Shown: piece by piece, positions 36,518 to 45,371 of the stretch
Position numbering within the stretch: the first letter of the stretch is position 1
How the letters are laid out: every line of letters begins with the position of its first letter
Program-made: the position numbers and the translations under genes
The notes under the pieces: model-generated
What the model was told of the DNA's origin: nothing
The model's database searches: none
The model's input: the letters and a program-made list of their open reading frames with translations, nothing else
Source: Granulicella sp.
GTDB taxonomy: Bacteria > Acidobacteriota > Terriglobia > Terriglobales > Acidobacteriaceae
Direction: 5' to 3'
Length of the DNA: 64,000 nucleotides
Assembly (NCBI GenBank): GCA_025408425.1
Contig: JANXYX010000016.1
Location: 87,435-151,434 of the forward strand

Positions 36518-37621
36518 TTAGCCCCCAATGTGGACCATGCTGCGGGACGGCTTCTCGAACCCAGGCTCGCCAATATGATGACGGGCCTCCTTCTGCATCA
36601 CAACACGACGGATATACGCGTCCAGATCGTCATCGGTTCCCCCGCGCATCATCACGCCCTGCAAATCGTGATCGCTCTGCGAGAACAGACACGTCCGAAT
36701 CTTTCCATCCGAAGTCAGCCGAACCCGGCTGCAATGTCCGCAAAAAGGACGCGACACCGGGGCAATAATTCCAATCTCGCCCACCCCATCATCGAACGTA
36801 AAGCGCTTTGCCGTCTCACTTGCGGCATTGGGCGCCAACTCCACCAACGGGCGATACGCATTCAATCGCCCCACAATCTCATCCATCGGAATCACCGTCT
36901 CCGGCTTCCAGGTACGATCCTCTTCCAGCGGCATAAACTCTATAAACCGCACAATCACATCTTCGTTGCGCGAAAATTCGGCAAATTGCTCAATCTGTCC
37001 ATCATTGAATCCCCGCAGCAGAACGCAGTTCACCTTCACCGGCCCCAACCCTGCCTCGCGCGCCTTCCGAAGCCCAGCCAGCACCTTCTCGAAGCTCCGT
37101 GGCACCCTCGTAATCGCCGCAAAAGTATCCCCATCCACCGCATCCATGCTCACCGTGACGCGATTCAAGCCGGCATCTTTCAGTGGCTCAGCCAGTCCCT
37201 CCAGCAGATGTCCGTTCGTCGTCAGCGCAATATCCAGCGGCTGTCCATCAACCGTTGCTGTGCCATCCGGTAGATACGCTGTTCGCATCGTCGCCAGCTC
37301 GCGAACCATCTCCAGCAGCCCCGACCGCAGCAGTGGCTCCCCACCCGTCAGCCGGATCTTCTCCACCCCCAGCGCGACAAATCGCCGCACCATCCTTAGA
37401 TAATCAGCAATTGGAAGCTCTGTATATTGCGCCCCTTCGTTACCTGTTCTGCAATAAACGCAGCGATAATTGCAGCGATCCGTTACCGAAACTCGCAAAT
37501 CGGTGATCGCTCTTCCAAACTTGTCGCGCAGTCGTCCACTCGTGCCCGGCTGTTGCTCAACATGGTCCCGCACCATCGTTCCCGCAGCTTCAATCGTTCT
37601 GTAAGATACCGTTTCAGACAT
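36518..37621 (-). CDS. moaA: GTP 3',8-cyclase MoaA
   Basis: A 367-aa radical-SAM enzyme for the first step of molybdenum cofactor synthesis. The N-terminal radical-SAM Cys motif is CNYRCVYC, followed by RLTGGEPLLR; the C-terminal second 4Fe-4S cluster uses CGHC and a later Cys (RTCLF). LRVSVTDRC and FIEFMPLEE are family hallmarks. A ~10-residue insertion follows ELATMRTAY. The formate dehydrogenase in this window would need this cofactor, though the genes are not linked. No other moa gene is nearby. Confidence 0.95.
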   Translation of the reverse strand: MSETVSYRTIEAAGTMVRDHVEQQPGTSGRLRDKFGRAITDLRVSVTDRCNYRCVYCRTGNEGAQYTELPIADYLRMVRRFVALGVEKIRLTGGEPLLRSGLLEMVRELATMRTAYLPDGTATVDGQPLDIALTTNGHLLEGLAEPLKDAGLNRVTVSMDAVDGDTFAAITRVPRSFEKVLAGLRKAREAGLGPVKVNCVLLRGFNDGQIEQFAEFSRNEDVIVRFIEFMPLEEDRTWKPETVIPMDEIVGRLNAYRPLVELAPNAASETAKRFTFDDGVGEIGIIAPVSRPFCGHCSRVRLTSDGKIRTCLFSQSDHDLQGVMMRGGTDDDLDAYIRRVVMQKEARHHIGEPGFEKPSRSMVHIGG

Positions 37622-37782
37622 GGGAACCCGTTAGTTTAGATGCAAGCGACAGAAACCAGGGAGCAGGTCGCGGATATCCCAAGTATAACCAGCAGTTTCT
37701 TTTTCAATTTGAATTCAACGGGCCCGTTCCACCGGAAACAATAAACTCACAAAGAAATTAAGCATTCGATGGGGTTTTCTCT

Positions 37783-38262
37783 ATGTTTTGGTCTGATCGT
37801 GTCCTGCCCTGGATCAGCGAACACTCTCTTTCGCTTATCCTCACCCTCTGCCTTATCGTTCTCGCTATCGTGCTCTTTTCGCTCGCCTTTCAGCGCCGTC
37901 TCTCCTCCGCCTTGCTCAACCCACGCGCTGTCTCGTTCACCCCCGGCCCTTCTGTCACCACGCAGCAGCCAGCCACACAGAATCCCGCTGCAGCCAATCT
38001 CAATCCAGAAATCACCTACACCACCAACCGCTATCTTCAGGAAAAGAAGAACGTCGGCCTCTCCGTCCCTCCCACAGCCCGCCTCGTCGACGACATCGGA
38101 ATGACTCCGGACGACCTCACCACTGCCATTCACGATCTACTTGCCGCCACCCGAAGAGGATATAACTCTCATTCCCCCAACACTTCTCTCACCACCGTCG
38201 GAGATCTCATCCTCTACGTTCAGAACGCACCGATACTAGGCGAAGAATCTCGGCCGAACTAG
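37783..38262 (+). CDS. Small membrane-anchored protein of unknown function
   Basis: A 159-aa protein. One N-terminal transmembrane helix (SLSLILTLCLIVLAIVLFSLAF) is followed by a Pro/Ala/Asn-rich linker and a helical C-terminus (DDIGMTPDDLTTAIHDLLAATRRG). No named domain is recognised. It is divergent from moaA and convergent with etfA. An open frame on the opposite strand also covers this region but lacks a start and any family likeness. Confidence 0.55.
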   Translation: MFWSDRVLPWISEHSLSLILTLCLIVLAIVLFSLAFQRRLSSALLNPRAVSFTPGPSVTTQQPATQNPAAANLNPEITYTTNRYLQEKKNVGLSVPPTARLVDDIGMTPDDLTTAIHDLLAATRRGYNSHSPNTSLTTVGDLILYVQNAPILGEESRPN

Positions 38263-38299
38263 CGCATCGAACCGACTCTCCGCCTGCATCGTCTCCGCT

Positions 38300-39262
38300 T
38301 TACTGCTTCGCCGCAAGAACCGCCTTGGTCAGCGCCGGCACCACCTCAAACAAATCGCCCACCACCCCATAGTCGGCAACTTCGAAGATCGGCGCATGCT
38401 CGTCCTTGTTGATCGCAATCACCGCCTTCGACCCCTTCATCCCCACCAGGTGTTGAATCGCTCCCGAAATCCCCACCGCCAGGTACAGCTTCGGCGACAC
38501 CGTCTGTCCCGAACTCCCCACCTGACGCTCCATCGGCAGCCAGCCGTTGTCGCAGATCGGTCGGCTCGCCGCCAACTCCGCTCCCAGCGCATCCGCCAAC
38601 TCCTGCACAATTCCAATATTGGACTCCTCGCCAATCCCGCGACCCACCGACACAATCACCGGTGCCGCACTCAAGTCCACAGTCTGCGTCGACTCGCGGA
38701 ACAACTCGCCAGGCTTATTCCTGATCTGCGCCGCGTCTATCGCCGGGACAAACACCTCCACCGCCGCTTCACCCGACTCAGCTTCCGCACGGAAGCTCCC
38801 CGCCTGCACCGAAACAAAGCACGGCCCCGAGCCCGTCTGCCGATAATCCGCGTTCAACTTGCCCTGCAACAACTGCCGCACAAATACCGGCCCGTCATGC
38901 ACCGCAATCACATCGCTGATCAACACCTGCTTGAACCGTGTCGCCAGCGCCGGCGCAAAATCCCGCACCTGATAGGTATGCGGAAACAGCACATGCGTCG
39001 GCTCAACCTTCTTCACCAACTGCTCCAGCGCCCCCACATAGCCATCCGCCGTGTACACCTTCAGCAAAGCATGCTCCACCGAATACATCCTCGCTAGCGC
39101 CGCGTTCCCAACACCGCCGCCCCCGCCACTCTCTCCCAACACCGCAGCCGAGCACTCCGCTCCCAGCTTTGCCGCCAACTGCTTACCCGCCGCCAACGCC
39201 TCAAAACTCATGCGGTTCATCACACCACCGCGCTGGTCCATCACCACCAGAACTCCGCTCAT
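38300..39262 (-). CDS. etfA: Electron transfer flavoprotein alpha subunit
   Basis: A 320-aa ETF alpha chain (FixB family). The C-terminal FAD domain shows APVIVSVGRGIGEESN, PICDNGWLPMERQVGSSGQTVSPKLYLAVGISGAIQHL and VIAINKDEHAPIFEVADYGVVGDLF. The start overlaps the end of etfB by 4 bases (ATGA). With EtfB it carries electrons from acyl-CoA dehydrogenases and related enzymes; the membrane acceptor is probably the Fe-S protein encoded upstream. Confidence 0.96.
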   Translation of the reverse strand: MSGVLVVMDQRGGVMNRMSFEALAAGKQLAAKLGAECSAAVLGESGGGGGVGNAALARMYSVEHALLKVYTADGYVGALEQLVKKVEPTHVLFPHTYQVRDFAPALATRFKQVLISDVIAVHDGPVFVRQLLQGKLNADYRQTGSGPCFVSVQAGSFRAEAESGEAAVEVFVPAIDAAQIRNKPGELFRESTQTVDLSAAPVIVSVGRGIGEESNIGIVQELADALGAELAASRPICDNGWLPMERQVGSSGQTVSPKLYLAVGISGAIQHLVGMKGSKAVIAINKDEHAPIFEVADYGVVGDLFEVVPALTKAVLAAKQ

Positions 39263-40023
39263 ATCACCCTCACTTCAAACTTCAACTTCTCCACCAGCTT
39301 CGCCGCAATCTCCGTAGCGGTCCCGGTCAGCATCTCGGTCTTCTTCTGCTTCTCCGGCAGATAAACCCGCTCCAGCGCAATCGCCTTAGCCCCCGATGCC
39401 GCCGCAGCAGTTACCGTCTTCGTCTCCTTCGTCTTCGCCTTCTTGATCCCCATCAACGTCGCATACCGCAGCTTATTCCCGCCGCTCTGGATCGTCAGCA
39501 GCGCAGGCAGTGGCATCTCCACATGCTGAAACCACCCATCCTCCAGCTCGCGCTTCACCTTCAATCCCGCGCCCACCACCTCAACTTGCATGATGATCGT
39601 CGCATGCGGAATCCCCAACAGCTCCGCCATCACTACGCCCGTCTGCCCCAGCCCCAAATCGTCAGACTGTAACCCTGTCAGTATCAAATCCGGAGCCTCC
39701 GCCTTCACGGCATCCGCCAGTATCTGCGCCACCCCCAGCGTGTCCCGCTCCCCCAGGTCGTCGGCTTCAATGTGGATCGCTCGATCCGCACCCTTCGCCA
39801 GCGCCTCCCGCAGCGTGCTCGTCACCCGCTCCGGCCCGGCGCAAACCACCACCACCTCACCGCCGTTCTTCTCCTTCAACTGCAGCGCCTCTTCCAGCGC
39901 ATAGGCATCCGGCTCATTGATCGTGTAGCTCAAGTCGCCTTCGTCAATCCACTTGCCATCCGCGGTCACACGAATCTGCGCATCCCGCTCCGGCACCTGC
40001 TTCACCGCCACCAGTATCTTCAT
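39259..40023 (-). CDS. etfB: Electron transfer flavoprotein beta subunit
   Basis: A 254-aa ETF beta chain (FixA family): MKILVAVKQVPERDAQIR, YTINEPDAYALEEALQLKE, VVVVCAGPERV, ALAKGADRAIHIE, TGLQSDDLGLGQTGVVMAELLGIPHA. It binds AMP structurally and pairs with EtfA, whose gene overlaps by 4 bases. SnoaL-like and membrane Fe-S genes precede it on the same strand (63-bp gap). Confidence 0.96.
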   Translation of the reverse strand: MKILVAVKQVPERDAQIRVTADGKWIDEGDLSYTINEPDAYALEEALQLKEKNGGEVVVVCAGPERVTSTLREALAKGADRAIHIEADDLGERDTLGVAQILADAVKAEAPDLILTGLQSDDLGLGQTGVVMAELLGIPHATIIMQVEVVGAGLKVKRELEDGWFQHVEMPLPALLTIQSGGNKLRYATLMGIKKAKTKETKTVTAAAASGAKAIALERVYLPEKQKKTEMLTGTATEIAAKLVEKLKFEVRVI

Positions 40024-40086
40024 GTACGCTCACATTCAATGCTGCAAAGAATTGAAGAACCACCAGAGGATGAGGTGGTTCAGCAA

Positions 40087-40509
40087 TCACGCTTTTGGTC
40101 CCGGAGGAAACACGCCAAGCTGCATCATCATTCCAAGCGCATCCATAATGATGCGCGTCTCCTTGATCCTTCCTTCTTCCAGTCGATCGATGACCATTCC
40201 CCAAACCTTTACGGGCCGCCCGGTTGCGGGGACGCCGAAAAACTCCCCTCGATGCGTCCCAGTCCACTCGAACCGGGTCAGCACCTTATCCCCCTCGGCA
40301 ATCTGCTCTTCAATGGACCAGTGCATGTCAGGAAACGCAGCACGCAGGCCCCGTAGTACATCCTTCAAACCTTCCACCCCAGGACCCTGGCCGGGAAACG
40401 GCACTTGCTCCACGACATCTTCCCAGACAAACCGTGCAGCGGAATCGATCTGACCTTGATTGATGGTTTCTTCAATAAATCCTCGAATAATTGCGCTGTT
40501 GTCTTGCAT
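40087..40509 (-). CDS. SnoaL-like ester-cyclase family protein
   Basis: A 140-aa SnoaL-fold protein; start at 40509 after AAGGAGATTTA (strong), not the Met 14 codons upstream. Typical features are IIRGFIEETINQGQID, GVEGLKDVLRGLRAAFPDMHW, FEWTGTHRGEFFGVPATGRPV and IDRLEEGRIKE. Such proteins act on varied small substrates or have no known activity. Its place between the membrane Fe-S oxidoreductase and etfBA on the same strand suggests cotranscription but gives no direct functional clue. Confidence 0.85.
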   Translation of the reverse strand: MQDNSAIIRGFIEETINQGQIDSAARFVWEDVVEQVPFPGQGPGVEGLKDVLRGLRAAFPDMHWSIEEQIAEGDKVLTRFEWTGTHRGEFFGVPATGRPVKVWGMVIDRLEEGRIKETRIIMDALGMMMQLGVFPPGPKA

Positions 40510-40563
40510 TAAATCTCCTTTTGGCATCGGTTCACTCGAATCTGGTCCCATATCCTCTTCATG

Positions 40564-42639
40564 TCAACTGTTCGGCTCAGTCAAAGGTAACTCAACGTTC
40601 GGTGCCGGCAACGCCCGCGCCGTCAATTGCGCAATGTCAAGCAACTGCGGCCGCGTCTCCATCTCCGACAATGCATCACGAAACATAGTATTGCAGAACG
40701 GGCAAGCTGTCCCTACCACCTGCGCTCCCGTCCCTGCCAACTCCGCCGCCCTCACATGGCTCACCCGCTCGCCCGTCTCCTCACCCAGAAACGCCAGCCC
40801 CCCGCCCGCACCGCAGCAGAAGCTCCTCTCATGCGATCGCGGAGCCTCCACAAGTGTGCCTGCCATCGCTACAATCTCCCGCGGCTCCTCATACACATCC
40901 CTGTACCGCCCCAGGTAGCAAGGATCGTGATAAACAATCGACTCGCCCCCCTTTTCAGATCCAGCCTGCTTCGGCAACCGGTCCTTATGCCGAGCCATAA
41001 ACTCGCTGTGGTGCTCAATCTCCGGCGCCACCCCATACTCCCGCCAGTCGTTAGAAATCGTCCTCACGCAGTGCGGACAAATCGCCACAATCTTCTGCAC
41101 CTTCGCCGTCTCCAGCGCCTTCAGCCCAAACTCCGCCAGCGACCCAAACACCAGGTCGTTCCCCAGCCTCCGCGCCGGATCACCCGTACACTTCTCCTTC
41201 TTCAGCACCCCAAACGTGGTCCCCAGGTAATCCATCACCCGCGCAAAGTCCGCGATAATCTCGCGCCCCTTCGGGTCATACCCACCCATGCAGCCCAGCC
41301 ACAGGCAATACTCCTGCGTCCCGTCGAAGATCGGCAGACCTTGTTTGGTTACAAATTTGTCCCGCTCCGTCGCGCTCAGTCCCAGCGCATTCCCATTCTT
41401 CTCCAGCGCCAGAAACAGCTTCGTCCCATACGTGTCTTCCCACGCGCCCGTATTCGTCGCACCCCGCCGCAGCCCCACAAGAATCGGCACATGTTGTATC
41501 CCCACCGGACACTGGTACTCGCAGCTTCCGCACGTCGTACACTCAAACGCCGCCTCCATGCTCAGCGTCGTTCCAAACGTCGTCTCCGGTCTCGCCTCCG
41601 CCAGCAACGCCACCTCGCTGGCCGGTCCCAACTCATTCAAGTACGATCGCATCCCCAAAATAATCTCTTTCGGATTCAGCACCTTGCCCGTAGTCGAAGC
41701 AGGGCAGTGCTCCGTGCAGCGCCCACACTCCACGCAGCTGTAAGCCTGTAACGAGATCAGTTGCGTAATATCCTTGCCCGCCTCCAGTCCAAAATCCTCA
41801 TCCCCACTCAGCGGAGAAATCTTGGAAAACCCATCTCGCTTCAGAAAAACCGTCAACGGACTCAGCACCAGGTGCAGATGCTTCGTATGCGGAATCAGCG
41901 GTAGAAATACCAGCAGCGCCAGCGTATGCGTCCACCACAACGCCTTCACCGCAACACCGGAGTCGCTCACAAAGAACGCCGCCAGATATGTAACCATCAG
42001 CGTAAAGATCAGCAGCGCAATAAACCCGGACTCATACGAAACCTTCTTGCCCAGCCACACCGGCCGCACAAAAAATCTCCGCACAAACAGCCCCGCAATC
42101 GACACCGCCACCAGCAGCGCCCATACCCCCGCAAACACGAAGTAAAACTTCCCCACATAGCTTTCAGGCGAAAGAAACCCCAGCCGTACCCCGCTCGCAA
42201 AGTGGTTCAGGCTCACCAGCGTAAACGCCAGAAAACCCCAGAACACAAATGCATGCGCCACCCCCGGCAGCGGCCGTTGTTGGATCACCTTTGCCTGGCA
42301 CAATACCTCCCAGACAAAGTCCCACACCCTCCGCCCAATTGGGTGCAGTGAGAAATCGGCATCTTTTTTTGATCGAAAAATTGTCCGGAGAATCGGTCCG
42401 AACCGCCAGAAGAACAGCGCGGCCGATGTCGCAACACACGCCAGCAGCAGACCCATCTCAACCAGCGAGAAGTGCGCTGGCTCGGCCAGCGTCGCGGAAA
42501 ACGCTGTACCAGACACATGTAAGCCTGAAAGCAATGCAGCACCCGAAAAACAAGGTCCCACCGCCGCGAACAACGTAACGTCAGCCATCCGAATCCATCC
42601 GCAGGCAACGCCTATACTTGGCGCCAGCTTGCATCCCAT
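40564..42639 (-). CDS. Membrane Fe-S oxidoreductase, ETF:quinone oxidoreductase type (EtfD/EMO-like)
   Basis: A 691-aa protein. Residues ~50-260 contain about five to six transmembrane helices with conserved His, as in the b-heme NarI-like part. Then two 4Fe-4S motifs (CVECGRCTEHCP; CTTCGSCEYQCP) and two CCG domains of the heterodisulphide-reductase type (CTGDPARRLG ... CPHC; HDPCYLGRYRD ... CCGAGGG ... CPFC). This is the architecture of the ETF-linked membrane oxidoreductases that pass electrons to menaquinone. Proximity to etfBA supports it. Start at Met1 or Met18 (42588) is uncertain as neither has a strong binding site. Confidence 0.85.
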   Translation of the reverse strand: MGCKLAPSIGVACGWIRMADVTLFAAVGPCFSGAALLSGLHVSGTAFSATLAEPAHFSLVEMGLLLACVATSAALFFWRFGPILRTIFRSKKDADFSLHPIGRRVWDFVWEVLCQAKVIQQRPLPGVAHAFVFWGFLAFTLVSLNHFASGVRLGFLSPESYVGKFYFVFAGVWALLVAVSIAGLFVRRFFVRPVWLGKKVSYESGFIALLIFTLMVTYLAAFFVSDSGVAVKALWWTHTLALLVFLPLIPHTKHLHLVLSPLTVFLKRDGFSKISPLSGDEDFGLEAGKDITQLISLQAYSCVECGRCTEHCPASTTGKVLNPKEIILGMRSYLNELGPASEVALLAEARPETTFGTTLSMEAAFECTTCGSCEYQCPVGIQHVPILVGLRRGATNTGAWEDTYGTKLFLALEKNGNALGLSATERDKFVTKQGLPIFDGTQEYCLWLGCMGGYDPKGREIIADFARVMDYLGTTFGVLKKEKCTGDPARRLGNDLVFGSLAEFGLKALETAKVQKIVAICPHCVRTISNDWREYGVAPEIEHHSEFMARHKDRLPKQAGSEKGGESIVYHDPCYLGRYRDVYEEPREIVAMAGTLVEAPRSHERSFCCGAGGGLAFLGEETGERVSHVRAAELAGTGAQVVGTACPFCNTMFRDALSEMETRPQLLDIAQLTARALPAPNVELPLTEPNS

Positions 42640-42683
42640 GCAACGCTTCGCAGAAGGACTCCGGCAGTTCTAGCAGCTACTGG

Positions 42684-42968
42684 TTAGTAGCTGATGAACT
42701 CGGTGCTCCCGCGCCGTAGACGAACTCCCGCAACTCCAAACACCACAGCCCCCAGCAGCGTAACCGCATTCCAGTAAGCCACCGGATGCACCCAGCCCGG
42801 GGAGTAGGTCAGATCCTGACCGGTCCACAGCGACAGAAGTGTCGAGACGATGATGCACTGAAAGCAGATCACCAGGAACATCTGGCCGCGACGGCGCCGC
42901 TTGTCCAGCAGCTCTACCTGATCGGGCGTGAGGTTCCGTTCGTCGTGGGGCAGCAGTGTGTTAGCCAT
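42684..42968 (-). CDS. Small two-helix membrane protein of unknown function
   Basis: A 94-aa protein with a charged N-terminus (MANTLLPHDERNLTPDQVELLDKRRRRGQ) and two hydrophobic helices (MFLVICFQCIIVSTLLSLW; VAYWNAVTLLGAVVFGVAGV). Resembles no named family I recognise. It is 44 bases upstream of the membrane Fe-S oxidoreductase gene on the same strand, so it may be cotranscribed, possibly as an accessory membrane subunit; that is inference. Confidence 0.6.
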   Translation of the reverse strand: MANTLLPHDERNLTPDQVELLDKRRRRGQMFLVICFQCIIVSTLLSLWTGQDLTYSPGWVHPVAYWNAVTLLGAVVFGVAGVRLRRGSTEFISY

Positions 42969-43217
42969 TGCGTGTATTGTCTCCTGCGTATTGTGCCGGG
43001 TTTCGAGCCGGGCTTTGATGGTAATTCGATGACTCCGTGGCCCTTGCGAGCAAACAGCGACATCCCCATTAAATCACAGCTACCGTCCGACACCTGCCGC
43101 AGCAGAAAATCCTTCTCCGTCTACGAGGCGAAAGAATAGCTGAATGACCATTCATTCGTAAAGTGCAACCGGCCACCATTCACGCCAATGGCCCGCAAAT
43201 CACCTGCAAAGCAGTCC

Positions 43218-43490
43218 CTAGATAAATGCCACCGACTGGATCCCCGCCACATCAAATCGCTTTCGGCAGCGGACATTCTTGCACCCAACCATGTCGTCTC
43301 GCCGCACCATGTAGCTCTGTGCTTTGGCGAACCGTGCCCGGTCCCGGTCATCCGCGCCCCGCGGCAACTGGGCCCGCTTCCGGCGAACCAGCCAGCTCAG
43401 TTCATACTCGCCCTGCTGGCCGCAGTGTGGACACGTCATCACATGCTTACGCTGTTCCGGCCGCTCATCAAAAAAATCTCGCTCTTCCAT
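43218..43490 (-). CDS. Small zinc-ribbon protein of unknown function
   Basis: A 90-aa protein with a zinc-ribbon pattern: TCPHCGQQG near residue 20 and CKNVRC near residue 70, enclosing a basic helix (LVRRKRAQLPRGADDRDRAR). The four cysteines can bind one zinc. No recognised family. It is divergent from a small basic-protein gene. Confidence 0.6.
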   Translation of the reverse strand: MEERDFFDERPEQRKHVMTCPHCGQQGEYELSWLVRRKRAQLPRGADDRDRARFAKAQSYMVRRDDMVGCKNVRCRKRFDVAGIQSVAFI

Positions 43491-43618
43491 CCGGCACCTC
43501 GTCGGTCTGCGATCCGAAGCCTGTCCAAGCGCTTTCCTCGCAGACCTGCCCTTGCGAAGAAGAGTATTGCATAATCAAGCGTGCAGCGCAGCCCCATCCC
43601 CCTGCACTCAGGATCAAT

Positions 43619-43798
43619 ATGAGCAAGCCAAAGAAGCAGACATTCTCGAAGGTCAAGGCGGTCAAAGCCAACGCCCGCGCCCGTATCGGCTCCCCGCCGC
43701 CTGAACGTGTCCTCCCCGATCCCAAGCAAAAGGCCGCGGCCCACCCCAAACACAAAGAAACTCTCGCCGACCTCCTCACTCCAAACTCCGACGAATGA
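43619..43798 (+). CDS. Small basic protein (59 aa), function unknown
   Basis: Starts MSKPKKQTFSKVKAVKANAR and ends HKETLADLLTPNSDE; the N-terminal half is very basic (8 Lys/Arg in 22), the C-terminal half acidic. ATG lies seven bases after AGGA. It is followed after 20 bases by the SIMPL-domain gene, so cotranscription is likely. Possible nucleic-acid or ribosome-associated role is inferred only from charge. Confidence 0.5.
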   Translation: MSKPKKQTFSKVKAVKANARARIGSPPPERVLPDPKQKAAAHPKHKETLADLLTPNSDE

Positions 43799-43818
43799 AA
43801 GCTTCCAGGTGATAATCC

Positions 43819-44550
43819 ATGAAAAACCTCCGCATCGCAGCCATCGCGCTCGTCGCGACCTCTTTCGCAACTCACCTGCCAGCCCAGACCATTCAGGTCA
43901 GCAAAGAAAACCGCACCATCGCCATCACTGCCACTGACCGCGTCATCGCCCAGGCAGACATCGCCACCCTCCACATCGGCTTCATCGCCTACGGCCCCGA
44001 TAGCGCAGTCGCCTACGCCAACGGCTCGCTCATCTCCAACGCCATCGCCGCTGCCGTCATCAAAGCCGGAGTCCCCGCAGATGACCTCGAAAGCGAAAAC
44101 CAGAACGTCTCCCCCGTCCAGGACTACCAGGTCCAGAGGCTTACCGACGCTGAAAAGGCCCAGCGCAAGTTCCAGGTAGTCCAAAGCTGGACAGTCCGTA
44201 CCAACGCCAAAGACGCCGCCCGCATCCTCGACCTCGCCGTCAAAGCCGGAGCCAACCAGTCCGGCCAGATCGACTGGTCCCTCCGCGACAACAACGCCCC
44301 CCAGGCCGAGGCTGCCGCCAAAGCCCTCGCCAGCGCCCGCACTCAGGCCGAAAAGATGGCTGCCAGCCTCAACGCCCACCTCGGAGCCCTCATCTACGCC
44401 AGCAACCAAGTCCAGGCAGAACCGATCCGCCCTGTTATGCGTGCCATGGTGGCCGGCACCATGGCGATGGATAAATCCGAGCCTCTCGCCATCAATCCTC
44501 GCCGCGTCGAGAAGTCCGCCACCGTATACGCCGTCTTCGCCATAGAATAG
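43819..44550 (+). CDS. SIMPL-domain (DUF541) secreted protein
   Basis: A 243-aa exported protein: signal peptide (MKNLRIAAIALVATSFATHLPA) and one SIMPL/DUF541 domain: ITATDRVIAQADIATLHIGF, NAIAAAVIKAGVPADDLESENQNVSPVQDY, VVQSWTVRTNAKDAARILDLAVKAGANQ and the Ala-rich helix AAAKALASARTQAEKMAASL. Relatives are periplasmic, some linked to oxidative stress (E. coli YggE); the molecular role is unknown. The stop is 19 bases before the next gene. Confidence 0.88.
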   Translation: MKNLRIAAIALVATSFATHLPAQTIQVSKENRTIAITATDRVIAQADIATLHIGFIAYGPDSAVAYANGSLISNAIAAAVIKAGVPADDLESENQNVSPVQDYQVQRLTDAEKAQRKFQVVQSWTVRTNAKDAARILDLAVKAGANQSGQIDWSLRDNNAPQAEAAAKALASARTQAEKMAASLNAHLGALIYASNQVQAEPIRPVMRAMVAGTMAMDKSEPLAINPRRVEKSATVYAVFAIE

Positions 44551-44569
44551 TTCTTGCCCAAAAAAACTT

Positions 44570-45364
44570 ATGCCAGTCCATCCATATCGTGAACTCAAGC
44601 CCACTCCCGAAGCAGAGGCGATCTACCGCCGCTGGCTCTCCAATCTCAACGACGAGTTCACCCGTCATCAATCCGTAGACCGCCGCTCCGAGATCGTCCG
44701 TGACGAACTCACCCAGATTTTTCTCGGTCGCACTCACGGCGGACGCAAGCAGGCCACTCTCACCAGCGAGTTCGGTATCAACGCTCTCGCCGAGTCCTTC
44801 GACCCACGCAACGCCACCCTCGAACCCGAGTACTACGGCGACATCGACGCCGCCAAATACGCTGTCCGCAAGCCCCTCATCTACTTCTGGCAGATGTTCG
44901 ATCGCTCCGCTCTCGGCCTCAACCACTGGCTCGGTTTCCGTTTCCGCTGCATGCTCGGTCGCCATATCTTCCGTCACCTCGGCAAAGGCGTAAAGATCTT
45001 CCACAACGTCGAGTTCACCTACGGTTACAACCTCACCATCGAGGACGGCTGCACCATCCACAAAAATGTCCTGCTCGACGACCGCGGCGAGATCATCCTC
45101 CACGAGGGCTCCAGCGTCTCCGACTACGCCAACATCTACTCCCACACCCACGACATCAACCACCAGGCCGACGTCACCAACAAACTCACTGAGATAGGGC
45201 CCCGCGCCCGCATCACCTATCACGCCACCGTTCTCGCCGGCTCCAGCATCGGCGAAAATGGCATGCTCGGCGCCATGGGCCTCGCCACTCGCAATGTTCC
45301 CCCCGGAACAGTTGCCGTAGGTATCCCAGCTCACGTCAAACGCCTGAAGAACCCGGCTTCCTAG
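44570..45364 (+). CDS. Hexapeptide-repeat (LbH) acyltransferase
   Basis: A 264-aa protein with an N-terminal helical region and C-terminal left-handed beta-helix repeats (residues ~140-250): KGVKIFHNVEFTYGYNLTIEDGCTIHKNVLLDD, GEIILHEGSSVSDYANIYSHTHDI and SSIGENGMLGAMGLATRNVPPGTVAVGIPAHVKR. The His-rich YSHTHDI segment carries the probable catalytic His of CysE/maltose-acetyltransferase relatives. Substrate unknown, possibly a sugar or envelope precursor. It converges with the cNMP-DUF1003 gene 7 bases downstream. Confidence 0.8.
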   Translation: MPVHPYRELKPTPEAEAIYRRWLSNLNDEFTRHQSVDRRSEIVRDELTQIFLGRTHGGRKQATLTSEFGINALAESFDPRNATLEPEYYGDIDAAKYAVRKPLIYFWQMFDRSALGLNHWLGFRFRCMLGRHIFRHLGKGVKIFHNVEFTYGYNLTIEDGCTIHKNVLLDDRGEIILHEGSSVSDYANIYSHTHDINHQADVTNKLTEIGPRARITYHATVLAGSSIGENGMLGAMGLATRNVPPGTVAVGIPAHVKRLKNPAS

Positions 45365-45371
45365 CGGTTCG

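Noticed and set aside
43468..44604. 378-codon minus-strand frame across the SIMPL gene
   Set aside because: Gly/Asp/Val-rich antisense shadow; it overlaps three better-supported genes.
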